64,000 bases of DNA from the NCBI GenBank assembly GCA_904420555.1, contig CAJFVO010000010.1, positions 1-64,000 on the forward strand, written 5' to 3'. The notes under the pieces are model-generated. The model was not told the DNA's origin and made no database searches. It saw only the letters and a list, made by a program, of their open reading frames with translations. This document shows, in pieces, positions 42,617 to 51,132 of the stretch. Position numbers and translations under genes: made by a program. Numbering within the stretch: the stretch's first letter is position 1; each line of letters begins with the position of its first letter. The DNA comes from Candidatus Heritagella intestinalis (GTDB lineage Bacteria; Bacillota; Clostridia; Oscillospirales; Acutalibacteraceae).

Positions 42617-42911
42617 ACCGTCTGCCAACATTGTGGACTGCCCTTACAGCAGCCGTTATGCCCTGGTGGCCGCCGTGGCTAAGAGAGCCCGGCAGATTGC
42701 ACAGGAAGCGGAGGATGCCCATCAGATTTTGATTCAAAAGCCGGTGGAGCTGGCGGTGCGGGACTTTGTGGAACACCGCTGCATCATTGTGGAGCCGGAC
42801 CCCGATGCGCTGGAGGAGGAAGAAGAGGACATGGTTCAGGAGCCGGAAGAGGCTGCGGCTGAAGCCGGGGAAGAAGCCCCTGCCGAGGCCCCGGAAGAAC
42901 CTGCGGAATAA
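42609..42911 (+). CDS. rpoZ: DNA-directed RNA polymerase subunit omega
   Basis: A 100-residue omega subunit. The core (residues 1-60) has SSRYALVAAVAKRARQIAQE and KPVELAVRDFVEHRCII. The last ~35 residues are an acidic Glu/Ala/Pro tail longer than in Bacillus. It assists folding of the beta-prime subunit. The start overlaps gmk, and a strong terminator follows. Confidence 0.93.
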   Translation: MLKPSANIVDCPYSSRYALVAAVAKRARQIAQEAEDAHQILIQKPVELAVRDFVEHRCIIVEPDPDALEEEEEDMVQEPEEAAAEAGEEAPAEAPEEPAE

Positions 42912-42941
42912 AGCCTCCTGAGCCGGTATGGTTCCGGCAGG

Positions 42942-42970
42942 ACCCCTGCGGAGGTTTCGCAGGGGTTTTC
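42942..42970 (+). terminator. Terminator after rpoZ
   Basis: ACCCCTGCG and CGCAGGGGT are perfect 9-bp arms around GAGGTTT, followed by a T run. Confidence 0.88.
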
Positions 42971-42992
42971 TCTATTTCTGGAAGAAAGGCAG

Positions 42993-45455
42993 GTGAGCGG
43001 GTTGGGTCAGTGGTTTGCCAAGGTGGCCGTGGAAAATACCGTCTTTCATTTTGACAAGGCTTTCGATTACCAGGTTCCCCTGGAGATGGAAGACTCCATT
43101 CGGCCGGGATGCCGGGTACTGGTGCCTTTTGGAGCCGGTGGGAAAACCCGGTTGGGCATGGTGCTGGCTTTAACCCGGGAGCAGGCCTATGACAAGCTCA
43201 AGCCGCTGCGGGCCCTTCTGGATGAAGAACCTCTCCTTAGCGAGGAGTTCCTGCGGCTGGTTCCTTGGCTCAAGGAACGGTATTTCTGCACGCTGTTTGA
43301 AGCGGTCAAGCTGCTTTTGCCGGTGGGGATGAATTACCGGCTGTACCGGCAGGTTTCCCTTTCTCCCAGTTTTACCAATTTCGACCGGGAAGATTTTTCC
43401 GATTTGCAGTGGCAGATTCTCACCCGCCTGCGGGCCTGCCGGAAACCGCCGGAATTGGGGGCTTTTTTGAGCCAGTGCGGCATTTCCGCCGACTGTCAGG
43501 AGTTTCTGGATTTGGAAAAGCGGGGTGTCCTCACCCTTTCGGAGGAGGCGGCCCGGCAGATTGGGGACGCCACGGTGCGCATGGCCCGGGCTGTGGAGGA
43601 GTTGCCGGAGGGGGCCAAGCTCAGCGCCCGGCAGCAGGAAGTCTATCGAGTGCTCCGGGAAGTGGGGTCGGTTTCCGTGCGGGAGGTGTGCTATTTTACC
43701 GGGGTAACGCCGGCGGTGGTGACGGCCCTGGTAAAAAAGGGCGGCGCCGAGCTCTTTGAGCAGGAAGTCTACCGCAGTCCCCTGGAAGCGGTGGACCTTT
43801 CGGATACGCCGGAGGAAATCCGCCTCACCCAGGAGCAGGAAGCGGCTTTCCAATCCCTCTATGCCCAGTACCGAGAGGGGAAAGGGGGCGTCTCCCTGCT
43901 GTATGGCGTCACCGGCAGCGGCAAGACCCAGGTATTCCTGCGGCTGATCGACCAAGTCCACGGGGAGGGCCGGGGCGTTATCGTCATGGTGCCGGAAATT
44001 TCCCTGACCCCCCAGACTATTGCCCTGTTTCAAAAGCGCTATGGGCAGGAAGTGGCGGTGTTCCACAGCGGCCTCTCGTTAGGAGAGCGGCTGGACGAGT
44101 GGAAACGCATCCGGGAGGGGAAGGCCTCCATCGCCATCGGCACCCGGTCGGCGGTGTTCGCGCCCTTTCGGGATTTGGGCCTGATTGTGCTGGACGAGGA
44201 ACAGGAATCCACCTATAAATCCGAATCCTCTCCCCGGTATCACGCCCGGGATGTGGCCAAGTTCCGCTGCGCCTATCACAAGGCCCTGTGCGTGCTGGCC
44301 TCTGCCACTCCTTCTGTGGAGAGCTTTTATCTGGCCAAGCGGGGGCGGTATACCCTCAACGGCCTTCACAACCGGTACGGCCCGGCCAGGCTCCCCCAGG
44401 TGGAAATCATCGACATGAACCGGGAGCTGGAAGCGGGGAACACCACCAGCTTCAGCGCGCCCTTGGCCCGGGCTTTGCAGGAAAACGCAGCGGCAGGCCG
44501 GCAGTCCATTGTGTTGCTGAACCGCCGGGGGTATCACACCTTTGCCGCTTGCCGGGCTTGCGGGGAAGTAGTCACCTGCCCCCATTGCAGCATTTCCCTG
44601 ACATACCACACCGCCAATCACCGGTTGGTCTGCCACTACTGCGGCTATTCCACCCCCTTTACTCCGGAGTGCCCTTCCTGCCATCTGCCGGAGGTACGCT
44701 ATTCGGGTACCGGCACCCAGCGCGCCGAGGAGGAGCTCCGGGAATTGCTGCCGGAGGCTTCTATCCTGCGGCTGGACACCGATACCACCATGGCACGCTA
44801 TGCCTATGAGAAGAAGCTCCGGGCCTTTGCCCGGGGAGAATACGATTTGATTGTGGGCACCCAGATGGTGGCCAAGGGCCTGGACTTTGAAAATGTCACC
44901 CTGGTGGGGGTGCTGGGGGCCGACCAGATGCTCTACAACGACGATTTTCGCAGCAATGAGCGGGCCTTCGACCTGCTCACCCAGGTGGTGGGGCGCTCCG
45001 GCCGGGGCAAATATCCGGGCCGGGCCATGATTCAGACCTTCACCCCGGAAAACCCCACGTTCCAGCTGGCGGCCCGGCAGGATTACGAGACTTTTTATGA
45101 AAACGAAATCCAGTTCCGCCGCGCTATGCTCTATCCGCCCTTTGCGGATATTTTGGTGGTGGGCTTTTTAGGGGAGCAGGAGGAAACCGTGCGGCAGGCC
45201 AGTTTTTGGTTTTTGTCCCGTCTGCAGCAGGTAGCCTCCTCGGAGTATGCCCATCTGCCCATGCGGGTGCTGCGGCCCTCCCCGGCCGCGGTGGCCAAGG
45301 TCAGCAACCGGTACCGCTATAAGCTCATTGTCAAGTGCCGGAACACCCGGGAGCTTCGGGAGCTGGTTTCCCGATTGCTGCTGGAATTCTCCAAAGAAAA
45401 GGCCTATGCCCGGGTAACAGCTTTCGCCGACTGCAACCCGGACAGCATTTTGTAA
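42993..45455 (+). CDS. priA: Primosomal protein N' (replication restart helicase)
   Basis: An 820-residue 3'-5' DNA helicase that recognises stalled forks and reloads the replicative helicase. The N-terminal domain starts AKVAVENTVFHFDKAFDYQVP. Helicase motifs are GVTGSGKTQVFL, IVLDEEQEST and VGRSGRGKYPGRAMIQT. Two zinc sites are formed by CRACGEVVTCPHC and CHYCGYSTPFTPECPSC. GTG 42993 and TTG 43002 are both possible starts; the ribosome-binding site does not decide. coaBC, which separates rpoZ from priA in Bacillus, is absent. Confidence 0.96.
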   Translation: MSGLGQWFAKVAVENTVFHFDKAFDYQVPLEMEDSIRPGCRVLVPFGAGGKTRLGMVLALTREQAYDKLKPLRALLDEEPLLSEEFLRLVPWLKERYFCTLFEAVKLLLPVGMNYRLYRQVSLSPSFTNFDREDFSDLQWQILTRLRACRKPPELGAFLSQCGISADCQEFLDLEKRGVLTLSEEAARQIGDATVRMARAVEELPEGAKLSARQQEVYRVLREVGSVSVREVCYFTGVTPAVVTALVKKGGAELFEQEVYRSPLEAVDLSDTPEEIRLTQEQEAAFQSLYAQYREGKGGVSLLYGVTGSGKTQVFLRLIDQVHGEGRGVIVMVPEISLTPQTIALFQKRYGQEVAVFHSGLSLGERLDEWKRIREGKASIAIGTRSAVFAPFRDLGLIVLDEEQESTYKSESSPRYHARDVAKFRCAYHKALCVLASATPSVESFYLAKRGRYTLNGLHNRYGPARLPQVEIIDMNRELEAGNTTSFSAPLARALQENAAAGRQSIVLLNRRGYHTFAACRACGEVVTCPHCSISLTYHTANHRLVCHYCGYSTPFTPECPSCHLPEVRYSGTGTQRAEEELRELLPEASILRLDTDTTMARYAYEKKLRAFARGEYDLIVGTQMVAKGLDFENVTLVGVLGADQMLYNDDFRSNERAFDLLTQVVGRSGRGKYPGRAMIQTFTPENPTFQLAARQDYETFYENEIQFRRAMLYPPFADILVVGFLGEQEETVRQASFWFLSRLQQVASSEYAHLPMRVLRPSPAAVAKVSNRYRYKLIVKCRNTRELRELVSRLLLEFSKEKAYARVTAFADCNPDSIL

Positions 45456-45511
45456 AGCAGGCGGCGTTTCTAATCTGTGCAGGGAAATTTTACAGAGAAA
45501 AAGAGAGCGGG

Positions 45512-45541
45512 TTGAAATACAGCCCCATTTGAGAATATACG
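45512..45541 (+). promoter_or_regulatory. Possible promoter of def-fmt
   Basis: TTGAAA (45512-45517), an 18-base spacer and TATACG (45536-45541), in the 143-base gap between priA and def. Confidence 0.35.
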
Positions 45542-45598
45542 ATCGACAATGCAAAAAAATCGTGATGATTTTTAAAATTTTTAAAGGAGTGGACACAA

Positions 45599-46069
45599 AT
45601 GGCAATTCGCAATATTGTAAAATTTGGAGAAGAAGTCCTCAATAAAAAGTGCCGCCCGGTGGAGAAGTTCGACCAGAAGCTGGCCATTCTCCTGGACGAT
45701 ATGAAAGAGACCCTCTATGACGCGGACGGCGTGGGCCTTGCCGCCCCTCAGGTGGGCATCCTTCGCCGGGTAGTGGTCATTGACGACGGCAGCGGCCTGC
45801 TGGAGCTCATCAATCCGGAGATTCTGGAAACCAGTAAGGAGACCCAGATCGATGCGGAGGGCTGCCTTTCCAATCCCGGTCAATACGGTATGGTGGAGCG
45901 CCCCTACCGGGTAAAGGTCCGCGCCCAGGACCGCAACGGCAACTGGTTTGAAAAAGAGGGCGAGGGCCTCCTGGCTCGGGCCTTCTGCCACGAGCTTGAC
46001 CATCTGGAGGGCATCCTCTTCACCAGCCGCGCCAGCCGGATGCTCTCGGTGGACGAGCTGCAGGGCTGA
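45599..46069 (+). CDS. def: Peptide deformylase
   Basis: A 156-residue metalloenzyme that removes the formyl group from nascent N-termini. All three motifs are present: [18 protein letters not shown], and the metal-binding [18 protein letters not shown] lies upstream of the ATG. It precedes fmt, giving the usual def-fmt pairing of formyl addition and removal. Confidence 0.97.
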   Translation: MAIRNIVKFGEEVLNKKCRPVEKFDQKLAILLDDMKETLYDADGVGLAAPQVGILRRVVVIDDGSGLLELINPEILETSKETQIDAEGCLSNPGQYGMVERPYRVKVRAQDRNGNWFEKEGEGLLARAFCHELDHLEGILFTSRASRMLSVDELQG

Positions 46070-46193
46070 TGGCCGGCCAGCGTGTCAGGGGAAATATCGA
46101 GAAGATGCTGCCCTGATACAAAAATTGCGCAACTAAACGGCCAGCGGGCAGGTTGCCCGGCTGCTTCTATCACAGAAAGGAATGGTATGCACC

Positions 46194-47117
46194 ATGAAAA
46201 TCGTATTTATGGGCACGCCGGATTTTGCGGTGCCCTGTTTGCAGGCGCTGCTGGATGCCGGCCATGAGGTCTGCGGGGTGTTCACCCAGCCGGATAAGCC
46301 CAAAGGCCGTAAATATACCCTGACCCCGCCTCCGGTGAAGGAGCTGGCTTTGCAGCGGGGCTTGCCGGTGTATCAGCCTAACACCCTGCGCACCGGGGAA
46401 GCCTATGAGATTTTGAAGGAGCTGGCCCCGGAGCTCATTGTTGTGGTTGCTTATGGAAAGCTCTTGCCCAAGGAGATTTTGGAGCTGCCCCCTATGGGCT
46501 GCGTCAATGTCCACGGCTCCCTGCTCCCCAAATACCGGGGAGCGGCGCCTATTCAGTGGGCGGTACTCAACGGCGACAAGACCACCGGCGTCACCACCAT
46601 GTATATGGCCGAGGGGATGGATACCGGTGACATTCTCCTGAAAGCGGAGACGGAGATTCCCCCGGAGGAGACATCCGGGGAGCTCTTTGACCGGCTCAAA
46701 ATCATGGGCGCCCAGCTGCTGATTCAGACCATTGACGGCCTGGCGCGCCACCAGATTACCCCCATCCCCCAGAAGGAGGAAGAGGCCACCCACGTTTCCA
46801 TGCTCACCAAGGAGATTTCCCCCATTGATTGGAACGCTTCCGCCTGGGAGGTTCACAACAAGGTTCGGGGTCTGAATCCCTGGCCCTCGGCGGTCACCAC
46901 CTTCCGGGGCAAGGGCCTGAAAATCCACCGTACCCGGCCTTTCCCGGAAAAGAATGGCCAGCCCGGCAAGGCCTTTTCGGAAAACGGGGAGTTTTTCGTC
47001 TACTGCGGCCAAGGAGCTGTCCAGCTTTTGGAGGTCCAGGCGGAAAACGGCAAGCGCATGGCAGGCAAGGCCTTTTTGCTGGGGCATCCTCTGGATGAAG
47101 CTGCCATTTTGGGGTAA
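46194..47117 (+). CDS. fmt: Methionyl-tRNA formyltransferase
   Basis: A 307-residue enzyme that formylates initiator Met-tRNA. It has KIVFMGTPDFAVPCLQALL, VVVAYGKLLPKEIL, NVHGSLLPKYRGAAPIQWAVLNGD with the catalytic Asn-His, and a C-terminal OB-like domain (RGLNPWPSAV). ATG 46194 matches the conserved start and follows AAAGGAATGG. Confidence 0.97.
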   Translation: MKIVFMGTPDFAVPCLQALLDAGHEVCGVFTQPDKPKGRKYTLTPPPVKELALQRGLPVYQPNTLRTGEAYEILKELAPELIVVVAYGKLLPKEILELPPMGCVNVHGSLLPKYRGAAPIQWAVLNGDKTTGVTTMYMAEGMDTGDILLKAETEIPPEETSGELFDRLKIMGAQLLIQTIDGLARHQITPIPQKEEEATHVSMLTKEISPIDWNASAWEVHNKVRGLNPWPSAVTTFRGKGLKIHRTRPFPEKNGQPGKAFSENGEFFVYCGQGAVQLLEVQAENGKRMAGKAFLLGHPLDEAAILG

Positions 47118-47167
47118 AATAAGGCAGAGTGCCTTCCCATCACCACCAAGGAAAGGAATGGATTGTT

Positions 47168-47872
47168 ATGGGATATCTCTATTTTAATTTTCAATATCTG
47201 TTATTTATGCTGCCTGCGGTGGCTCTTTCGTTCATCGCCCAAATCATGGTGAAATCCACTTTTAGCCGTTATTCCCGGGTGATGAACCGCCGGGGAATGA
47301 CTGGGGCCATGGCGGCGGAGCAGGTGCTCTGGGCCAATCACGTGCCGGGGATCCAGTTCCGGCATATTTCCGGGAACCTCAGCGACCACTTTGACCCTCG
47401 GAGCCGCACCATCGCCTTGTCTGACGGGGTGTACAACCAGGCTACCATCGCGGCGGTGGGCGTGGCCGCTCACGAGGCCGGCCACGCTGTGCAGCATGAG
47501 CAGGGCTATTGGCCCATCCGGGTGCGCAGCGCCTTGGTGCCGGTGACCCAGATTGGCTCCAACTTGGCGACGCCCCTGATTCTCATCGGCTTGATTCTGC
47601 CGGTTCAGTACGATTTCGTCATCTACCTGGGCATTGCCCTTTACTGCCTGGTAGTGCTGTTCCAGGTGGTGACTTTGCCGGTAGAGTTCAACGCCAGCGC
47701 CCGGGCCATCCGCGCCCTGGAAGAGGGCGGCATCCTGGACGGGGAAGAGCTTCGGGGCGCGAAAAAGGTGCTGCGGGCGGCGGCCCTCACGTATCTGGCT
47801 GCTGCTTTCTCCGCTCTGCTCTCGGTGCTGTATTATCTCATGATTGCCGGAAACAGGAGGAATCGTTCTTGA
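47168..47872 (+). CDS. YugP-type neutral zinc metallopeptidase
   Basis: A 234-residue membrane protein with an N-terminal hydrophobic helix (FNFQYLLFMLPAVALSFIAQ). The zinc motif HEAGH lies in VGVAAHEAGHAVQHEQGY, and three further hydrophobic segments are seen. LPVEFNASARAIRAL is the family's C-terminal motif. Its function is unknown. In Bacillus it is not in this cluster; in many Clostridia it lies between fmt and rsmB, as here. ATG at 47168 follows AAGGAAAGGAATGG, and the stop overlaps the rsmB start. Confidence 0.9.
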   Translation: MGYLYFNFQYLLFMLPAVALSFIAQIMVKSTFSRYSRVMNRRGMTGAMAAEQVLWANHVPGIQFRHISGNLSDHFDPRSRTIALSDGVYNQATIAAVGVAAHEAGHAVQHEQGYWPIRVRSALVPVTQIGSNLATPLILIGLILPVQYDFVIYLGIALYCLVVLFQVVTLPVEFNASARAIRALEEGGILDGEELRGAKKVLRAAALTYLAAAFSALLSVLYYLMIAGNRRNRS

Positions 47873-49203
47873 AGAAAGCCGACGCCCGCACCGCTGCCTT
47901 GCAGGCCCTTTTGCAGGTAGAGGAAAGCGAGGGCTATTCCAATATTGTTATCGATAAGACCATCCGCCGCATGGAGCTGGATTCCCGGGAGGCCGGGCTG
48001 GCTTCGGCCCTGTTTTATGGGGTTCTGGAAAAGCGCATTGCCTTGGATTGGGCTTTGGGCCGCTTTTCCAAAAAGCCCATGGAAAAGCTGGATGCCCCGG
48101 TTCGGGAGCTGCTGCGCTTAGGGGCCTATCAGATCTTTTTTATGGATAAGATTCCCGATTCCGCAGCCGTTAACGAGGCGGTCAACGGTTGCCGCCAGGC
48201 AGGCAAGGCCAGCGCTGCGGGGTTTGTCAATGGGGTGCTCCGGAGCCTTCTGCGGCAAAAGGATTCCCTGCCTTGGCCCAAAGAGGGGGATGAGGCCCTT
48301 TCCATCCGGTATGGCTGTCCGGTTCACTGGATTCGCTTTTGGAAGAAGGCCTACGGAGAAGCCTTTTGCCTCCGGATGCTGGAATCCCTGGAGCAGCCCG
48401 CTCCCCTGTATGCCCGGGTGAATCCTCTCCGGGGAAGTTTGGAGGAATTCCTCCAAAAGGCCGCAGAAGAAGGATTGGAGGCGGAGACAGTACCCGGCTT
48501 TCCCATGGCGGTCCGGCTCTGCCATACGGGGGCCGTGGCGGATTCTTCCCTGTACCAGCAGGGCTGGTTTCACGTCCAGGACCTTTCCTCCCAGTTCTGC
48601 TGTCGGGTAGGGGAGGTGCGGCCCGGTATAACGGCGGCGGATGTGTGCGCCGCGCCGGGAGGAAAGTCCTTTACCATTGGGGAAGAAATGGAAAACCGGG
48701 GAACTCTTTATTCCTACGACCTCTATAAAGGAAAAGTGGGGCTGATTCGTTCCGGAGCACAGCGGCTGGGCCTTAGCTGCATCCAAGCGGCTGTGCGGGA
48801 CGCGGCAAAGCCATCCTTCTCCCCGGAGCCGATAGATGTGGTGTTCTGCGACGCCCCCTGTTCCGGGCTGGGCATCCTCCGGCGGAAACCGGAAATCCGC
48901 TATAAAAAGCCCGAGAGCCTGCGGGGGCTGCCGGAAATCCAGCGGCGGATTTTAGACGCCTCTGCCAAGCTGGTGAAGGAGGGCGGCCGGCTGGTGTACT
49001 CCACTTGTACCCTGAACCCGGCGGAAAACGGTGATGTAGCGGAATGGTTCCTGGAGACCCACCCGGATTTTGCCCCCGTCCCCATCCAAATTCCCCAGGG
49101 CATGGCCCGGACAGTGACAGAGCCGCCCCACCATTTCACCCTGACGCCTTTTTCCTGCGGGACAGACGGTTTCTTTGTGGCCGCGTTCCAAAAAAGAGGA
49201 TAA
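47869..49203 (+). CDS. rsmB: 16S rRNA (cytosine-967-C5)-methyltransferase
   Basis: A 444-residue SAM-dependent methyltransferase. The N-terminal NusB-like domain has ARTAALQALLQVEESEGYSN and VNEAVNGCRQAG. The catalytic domain contains CAAPGGKSFT (SAM site), CDAPCSGLGILRRKPEIRY with one catalytic Cys and STCTLNPAEN with the other. TTG at 47869 follows AGGAGGAATC and gives the conserved length; the long in-frame ORF upstream of it overlaps the protease gene and is not expected to be translated. Confidence 0.94.
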   Translation: MKKADARTAALQALLQVEESEGYSNIVIDKTIRRMELDSREAGLASALFYGVLEKRIALDWALGRFSKKPMEKLDAPVRELLRLGAYQIFFMDKIPDSAAVNEAVNGCRQAGKASAAGFVNGVLRSLLRQKDSLPWPKEGDEALSIRYGCPVHWIRFWKKAYGEAFCLRMLESLEQPAPLYARVNPLRGSLEEFLQKAAEEGLEAETVPGFPMAVRLCHTGAVADSSLYQQGWFHVQDLSSQFCCRVGEVRPGITAADVCAAPGGKSFTIGEEMENRGTLYSYDLYKGKVGLIRSGAQRLGLSCIQAAVRDAAKPSFSPEPIDVVFCDAPCSGLGILRRKPEIRYKKPESLRGLPEIQRRILDASAKLVKEGGRLVYSTCTLNPAENGDVAEWFLETHPDFAPVPIQIPQGMARTVTEPPHHFTLTPFSCGTDGFFVAAFQKRG

Positions 49204-49227
49204 GGTTCCCTTGAGGAGGAGACAGCA

Positions 49228-50295
49228 ATGGAAAAGCACGACGCTTTGAAAATCGATATAAAATCCCTGACTCTGCAAGAACTGCAGGAGGCCTTCCGGG
49301 CGGAGGGGCTGCCGGCTTTTAGAAGCAAACAGGTGTATCAGTGGCTCCATCGTGGGGCGGTTTCCTTTGACGATATGTCGAATATTTCCAAGGAGCTTCG
49401 CAGCAGTTTGAACAAAAAATATTACATATCTGTAGCATCCATTGAAAAGAAACGGGTTTCCATGTATGATAATACAGTGAAGTACCTGTTTCGGCTCCAT
49501 GACGGCCAGTATGTGGAATCCGTGCTCATGGAGTACCATCACGGCTACTCGATATGTATTTCTACCCAGGCCGGATGCAAAATGGGTTGTACGTTCTGCG
49601 CCACCGGCCAGGGAGGCTGGTTCCGGGATTTGACTCCCTCGGAAATGCTGGCCCAGATTCAGGCAGCTCAGCAGGATTCCGGCCACCGGGTCTCCAACAT
49701 CGTCCTGATGGGCATGGGAGAGCCGCTGGATAACTATGAAAACGTCCTGCGGTTTCTGGAATTGGTGTCCTCTGATGAGGGGATGAATATCGGCGCCCGG
49801 CATATTTCGCTGTCTACCTGCGGGCTGGTGGACAAAATTTATGATTTGGCAGACAAGAAGCTACAGGTCACCCTTTCGGTGTCTCTCCACGCCCCCAACG
49901 ACCAGATCCGTTCCCGCACCATGCCGGTAAACCGCAAGTGGAATGTAGAAGCCCTGTTAAAGGCCTGCCGGTATTATGCGGAGACTACCCACCGGCGCAT
50001 TTCCTTTGAATACGCCATGATTCGTGGCGTCAACGATACCGATGCCTGCGCACAGGAGCTGGCGCAGAAGCTCAAGGGGATGCTCTGCCACGTGAACCTG
50101 ATTCCGGTGAACGATGTGACCGGCGCCCATTACCACAAGAGCACCCGGGAGCGGCTGCAGCGGTTTAGCCATATTTTAGAAGAAAAGGGAATCCCTGTAA
50201 CGGTGCGCCGGACTTTGGGCGCGGATATTGAAGCCTCCTGCGGGCAGCTGCGGGGGAAACATCAGAAAGAGGCAGGGCAGACAATTGAGAAGTAA
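49228..50295 (+). CDS. rlmN: Dual-specificity 23S rRNA/tRNA adenine C2-methyltransferase
   Basis: A 355-residue radical SAM enzyme that methylates A2503 of 23S rRNA and A37 of some tRNAs. The radical-SAM cysteines are in QAGCKMGCTFCATG. MGMGEPLDNYENVLRFL and SLHAPNDQIRSRTMPVN are family signatures, and a catalytic cysteine lies near the end (DIEASCGQL). AGGAGGAGA precedes the ATG. Confidence 0.96.
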   Translation: MEKHDALKIDIKSLTLQELQEAFRAEGLPAFRSKQVYQWLHRGAVSFDDMSNISKELRSSLNKKYYISVASIEKKRVSMYDNTVKYLFRLHDGQYVESVLMEYHHGYSICISTQAGCKMGCTFCATGQGGWFRDLTPSEMLAQIQAAQQDSGHRVSNIVLMGMGEPLDNYENVLRFLELVSSDEGMNIGARHISLSTCGLVDKIYDLADKKLQVTLSVSLHAPNDQIRSRTMPVNRKWNVEALLKACRYYAETTHRRISFEYAMIRGVNDTDACAQELAQKLKGMLCHVNLIPVNDVTGAHYHKSTRERLQRFSHILEEKGIPVTVRRTLGADIEASCGQLRGKHQKEAGQTIEK

Positions 50296-50382
50296 AGTTT
50301 CCTACGCTGGATTTTGCGTTTTCAGATTTGCCAAAGACAGCGTGATACCCAAATTCCTGCAAGAAAGGATGGGTCATTACCT

Positions 50383-51108
50383 ATGAAGACCGTCAGTAAA
50401 ACAGATATTGGGCTTGTGAGAAGCTCCAACCAGGATGCCTGCGGCTGCGGCCTTTTGGCCGATGGCGCCTGGGTGGTAGTGTGCGATGGAATGGGCGGGG
50501 CCAACGGCGGGAATGTGGCCAGTTCCATGGCACTCTCCTGCTTTGAAGAGCAAATCCGCCGGGAATATCAGCCGGGCGCTTCGGATGAAGAGGTGCGGCG
50601 CCTGCTGGTGACCACCGCGGACATGGCCAATGTGCGCATCTACCGAGCAGCCTTGCAGGACCCGGAGCTCTCCGGAATGGGGACCACCTTGGTAGCGATT
50701 CTTGTATCTGGTGGAAAAGCGCATATTGTCCACGCGGGGGACAGCCGGGCTTACAAGATTTCCCGTTCGGGTGTGAAGCAGCTGACGGTAGATCATTCCA
50801 TGGTGCAGGAAATGCTCAATCGAGGGGATATTACCCGGGAGGAAGCAGCTCACCATCCCCACAAAAATATCATTACCCGGGCCCTGGGGGTCTTGGATAT
50901 GGTGGATGTGGATTATACCCAGCTGGATTTTGGCCCCGGAGAGACCCTGTTGGCCTGTTCCGACGGCCTGAGCAATTATGTTCATGCAGAGCAGATGTAC
51001 CAGTGCGCTTCGGCCCATCAGGGCCAGGAGCTGGCAGACGCCCTGGTGCAGGCGGCTTTGGCGGGCGGCGGCAGCGATAATATCACTGTGGCCCTGATAG
51101 AGAATTGA
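50383..51108 (+). CDS. stp: PP2C-type serine/threonine phosphatase (Stp/PrpC)
   Basis: A 241-residue metal-dependent phosphatase. It has TDIGLVRSSNQDACGCG, VCDGMGGANGGNVAS, GMGTTLVAILV, HAGDSRAYKI and GGSDNITV, the PP2C metal and substrate set. It reverses phosphorylation by the neighbouring PASTA kinase and acts on cell-wall, division and translation proteins. ATG at 50383 follows AGAAAGGATGGG and matches the conserved N-terminus. Confidence 0.95.
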   Translation: MKTVSKTDIGLVRSSNQDACGCGLLADGAWVVVCDGMGGANGGNVASSMALSCFEEQIRREYQPGASDEEVRRLLVTTADMANVRIYRAALQDPELSGMGTTLVAILVSGGKAHIVHAGDSRAYKISRSGVKQLTVDHSMVQEMLNRGDITREEAAHHPHKNIITRALGVLDMVDVDYTQLDFGPGETLLACSDGLSNYVHAEQMYQCASAHQGQELADALVQAALAGGGSDNITVALIEN

Positions 51109-51132
51109 CAGCAGAGATAGGAGTGTAATTTC

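Noticed and set aside
47509-47868. Long N-terminal extension of rsmB
   Set aside because: It overlaps the YugP-type protease in another frame; the conserved RsmB N-terminus begins at the TTG at 47869 behind AGGAGG.
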